Positions 5,091 through 6,474 of a stretch of DNA of 6,474 nucleotides are shown in pieces. This DNA comes from Methanobacteriota archaeon. GTDB taxonomy: Archaea > Halobacteriota > Methanomicrobia > Methanomicrobiales > Methanospirillaceae. The DNA lies in the NCBI GenBank assembly GCA_009779205.1, contig WRER01000047.1, forward strand, positions 1 through 6,474, read 5' to 3'. The position numbers and the translations under genes were made by a program. Under the pieces are notes generated by a model that worked only from the letters and a program-made list of their open reading frames with translations, did no database searches and was not told the DNA's origin. Each line of letters begins with the position of its first letter. The first letter of the stretch is position 1.

Positions 5091-5891
5091 ATGCACTGCT
5101 CACCACATCCATCAAAAAATTCAGTCATCTCTATTTTTGGTATTTCCGGCCTCAAAATGATTGAAAAAGGAGATGATATTGCCTCACTTATCTGTGATTG
5201 CACCACCCTCCTTCCTGGAGACATCATCACAATCGCCTCTACGATTATCTCAAAATCTCAGGGGTATACCAGGGACCTGAGCAGCATAGTTCCAAGTTCG
5301 GATGCTGTTCGAATTGCAGCAATGTGCGGAGAAGATCCTGCATTCATGCAGGTAGTACTTGATGAATCAGTTGATGTTGTTTTAGAAGCTCCTTTTACAC
5401 TTACAGAAATAGCATGTGGACATATTGGTGTGCGTTCTGGCGTCGATAATAGTAATGTGCAAGATGGAATTGTGCTTTATCTTCCTCCAGATCCAATGGA
5501 AGAAGCTAAAAAACTTCATGATGCATTTCTGACATGTACCGGAGCAGAAGTAGGCGTTATAATCACTGATACCTGTGGCCGCGCCTTTCGCCGTGGGCAA
5601 GTTGGCCATGCAATTGGATGGCATGGCATGGCAGCTATCCGTGATTTTAGAGGAGATACTGATCTGTTTGGACGTATTCTTGAGATCACTGAGGAGGCAG
5701 TTGTTGATGAGATTGCAGGCTTCGCAAACTTTGTCATGGGCGAGAGTAATGCCGGCATCCCTGCTGTTGTTTTTAGGGGGTGTACCCCCTGGAATGGGCA
5801 TAATTCACTTTACTTTTCAAAAAATGACGATATAATTCGAAATGCACTTAAAAATACAATTGATAATCACCAAGGTGCTCCAGATAAATAA
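5091..5891 (+). CDS. cofE: Coenzyme F420-0:L-glutamate ligase (CofE)
   Basis: This 266-residue cytoplasmic enzyme adds L-glutamate residues to F420-0 using GTP, with a gamma-linked bond, completing coenzyme F420, the hydride carrier of methanogenesis. Family features in order are FGISGLKMIEKGDDIASLI (16-34), IISKSQGYTRDL (52-63, cf. the usual SKxEGR), HIGVRSGVDNSNV (111-123, the AGxDxSNV motif), LPPDP (131-135), VIITDTCGRAFRRGQVGHAIG (about 156-176, including TDTxGRxxRxGQ) and RDFRGDTDLFGR (184-195). MGESNAGIP and VVFRG follow near the C-terminus. Length is slightly above the usual 250 or so because of about a dozen extra N-terminal residues before the first strand. All core motifs look intact. 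The start is set by the Shine-Dalgarno at 5079-5087. It is transcribed away from the zinc-ribbon gene; no other F420 gene is visible in the window. Confidence 0.95.
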   Translation: MHCSPHPSKNSVISIFGISGLKMIEKGDDIASLICDCTTLLPGDIITIASTIISKSQGYTRDLSSIVPSSDAVRIAAMCGEDPAFMQVVLDESVDVVLEAPFTLTEIACGHIGVRSGVDNSNVQDGIVLYLPPDPMEEAKKLHDAFLTCTGAEVGVIITDTCGRAFRRGQVGHAIGWHGMAAIRDFRGDTDLFGRILEITEEAVVDEIAGFANFVMGESNAGIPAVVFRGCTPWNGHNSLYFSKNDDIIRNALKNTIDNHQGAPDK

Positions 5892-5944
5892 AAGTCATAT
5901 TTCCAAAGTTTTCCTTACGGATTTTGATTGGGGTGAAATCGTGT

Positions 5945-5965
5945 AATTCCACTCTCCATGGAATT
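5945..5965 (+). terminator. Weak hairpin after cofE
   Basis: A perfect 7-bp stem AATTCCA/TGGAATT with a 7-base loop lies about 55 bases after the cofE stop. It has little T-rich sequence after it, so a terminator role is only a guess. Confidence 0.2.
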
Positions 5966-6176
5966 TGTCTCGCTTGATTTGTATCAATTCAAACTCTTTG
6001 TGAGACATCTATTTTTATGGCAGTGCCTAATCAGAGTATTACACATGATTTGCTGAGACCGTCCAGTGAAGAAATTTACATATAATTTTTTCTCTTTTTA
6101 CCTCTCACTAGACAGCCTCGTATTAAACATCGCAAAAGTGCGGAAGTGTTAAATTGTTTGCACCAGTATTACTACT

Positions 6177-6184
6177 GATATATG
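6177..6184 (+). promoter_or_regulatory. TATA-like box before the right-edge gene
   Basis: GATATATG is centred about 31 bases before ATG 6212. A start about 26 bases downstream would fall a few bases before the ATG, giving a nearly leaderless transcript. The absence of a Shine-Dalgarno sequence agrees with this. Confidence 0.4.
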
Positions 6185-6211
6185 TATCTTCCCCGTGAGT
6201 AGAAATTAGCC

Positions 6212-6474
6212 ATGATATCTTTCCGATCTATATTCTACATTGCTTTTGCTATTTTCCTTGCACTATCGCACAGCGTAAGCATTGCGGATGGGATCGATTT
6301 ACCCTCTTCTCACACAACTACACTCGTCTTCCCTACAGCTGGCAATTCCAAAATAACAGATCTTTCTGTTGATATCTTTGCAGCTCTTGTACCTGAAATC
6401 GAAGCCTCTTCTCTTCAGTTACTATCTATTGATAATGCCCAGTCAGCAATAGAATTAGTACAAAAACGCCCTGA
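6212..6474 (+). CDS. Secreted or membrane-anchored protein, N-terminal part (runs off right edge)
   Basis: The frame is open for 87 codons from ATG 6212 to the window end. An in-frame TAG at 6200 and no other start codon between fix this ATG. The N-terminus is a clear signal sequence or anchor: MISFRS, a hydrophobic core FYIAFAIFLAL (about 8-18), then SHSVSIADG with a plausible cleavage site after residue 25 or so. The exported part begins with a Ser/Thr-rich segment, then a strand TTLVFPTAG, a helix KITDLSVDIFAALVPEI and a second strand-helix unit ending in AIELVQKRP. That alternation recalls extracytoplasmic solute-binding proteins, but no diagnostic motif is present, so the function is left open. 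The start lacks a Shine-Dalgarno, in keeping with a leaderless transcript. Confidence 0.75.
   Translation, partial: MISFRSIFYIAFAIFLALSHSVSIADGIDLPSSHTTTLVFPTAGNSKITDLSVDIFAALVPEIEASSLQLLSIDNAQSAIELVQKRP

Larger units (their letters stand above)
5892..6211. other. Intergenic region between cofE and the right-edge gene
   Basis: No convincing gene is present. A 22-codon frame at 6017-6085 lacks a ribosome site and similarity. Small hairpins are AATTCCA/TGGAATT (5945-5965, 7-base loop), possibly a weak cofE terminator, and CGCA/TGCG (6131-6142). An AT-rich box TTTACATATAATTTTTT (about 6075-6091) and the box at 6177-6184 are candidate promoter elements. Confidence 0.55.

Noticed and set aside
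5026..5115. N-terminal extension of the zinc-ribbon protein to 5115
   Set aside because: It would overlap the cofE start and its ribosome site, and related small zinc-ribbon proteins begin just before the first Cys pair.
6017..6085. 22-codon frame MAVPNQS... after cofE
   Set aside because: Very short, no ribosome site and no similarity; it ends inside an AT-rich promoter-like box.

Overview
The window looks like part of a methanogenic archaeal chromosome. It carries cofE (coenzyme F420 maturation), an archaeal-type ferredoxin-dependent indolepyruvate oxidoreductase (iorAB), a tRNA-Ile without encoded CCA, a short archaeal-looking purE, and TATA-box-like promoters about 26 bases upstream of likely transcription starts. 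The moderate base composition with AT-rich spacers, together with this gene set, suggests Methanomicrobiales, perhaps a Methanospirillum relative. That placement is inference from protein character and was not checked against a database.

Layout. Positions 1-488 (minus strand) hold the N-terminal 162 codons of a transposase that runs off the left edge. It starts at GTG, just downstream of a strong Shine-Dalgarno/ATG interrupted by two in-frame TAG codons. Positions 489-1170 are AT-rich and have no convincing gene. Positions 1171-3530 (minus) hold iorA-iorB, a two-gene operon with an ATGA overlap. It is preceded by a TATA-like box and three 10-bp tandem repeats. Positions 3531-3896 are an intergenic spacer with an 18-bp perfect inverted repeat built from degenerate 9-bp units. 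Positions 3897-3970 encode tRNA-Ile(GAU), followed by purE (4054-4437), both on the plus strand. A structured spacer with another 9-bp array (4618-4644) leads to a convergent zinc-ribbon protein with a repeat-encoded acidic tail (4651-5025, minus). This gene is divergent from cofE (5091-5891, plus) across a 65-bp shared promoter region. After a 320-bp spacer, a secreted or membrane-anchored protein begins at 6212 and runs off the right edge.

How the genes relate. The metabolic genes serve separate pathways: aryl pyruvate/aryl acetate interconversion (iorAB), purine synthesis (purE) and F420 polyglutamylation (cofE). Only iorA-iorB form a clear operon. The less ordinary signals are the transposase leader, the 10-bp repeats before iorA, the 9-bp arrays on both sides of the tRNA-Ile/purE block, the short PurE with an altered GAAHLPG-type motif, and the hexanucleotide-encoded acidic tail. 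I see no CRISPR array, defence system or clearly new multi-gene system.
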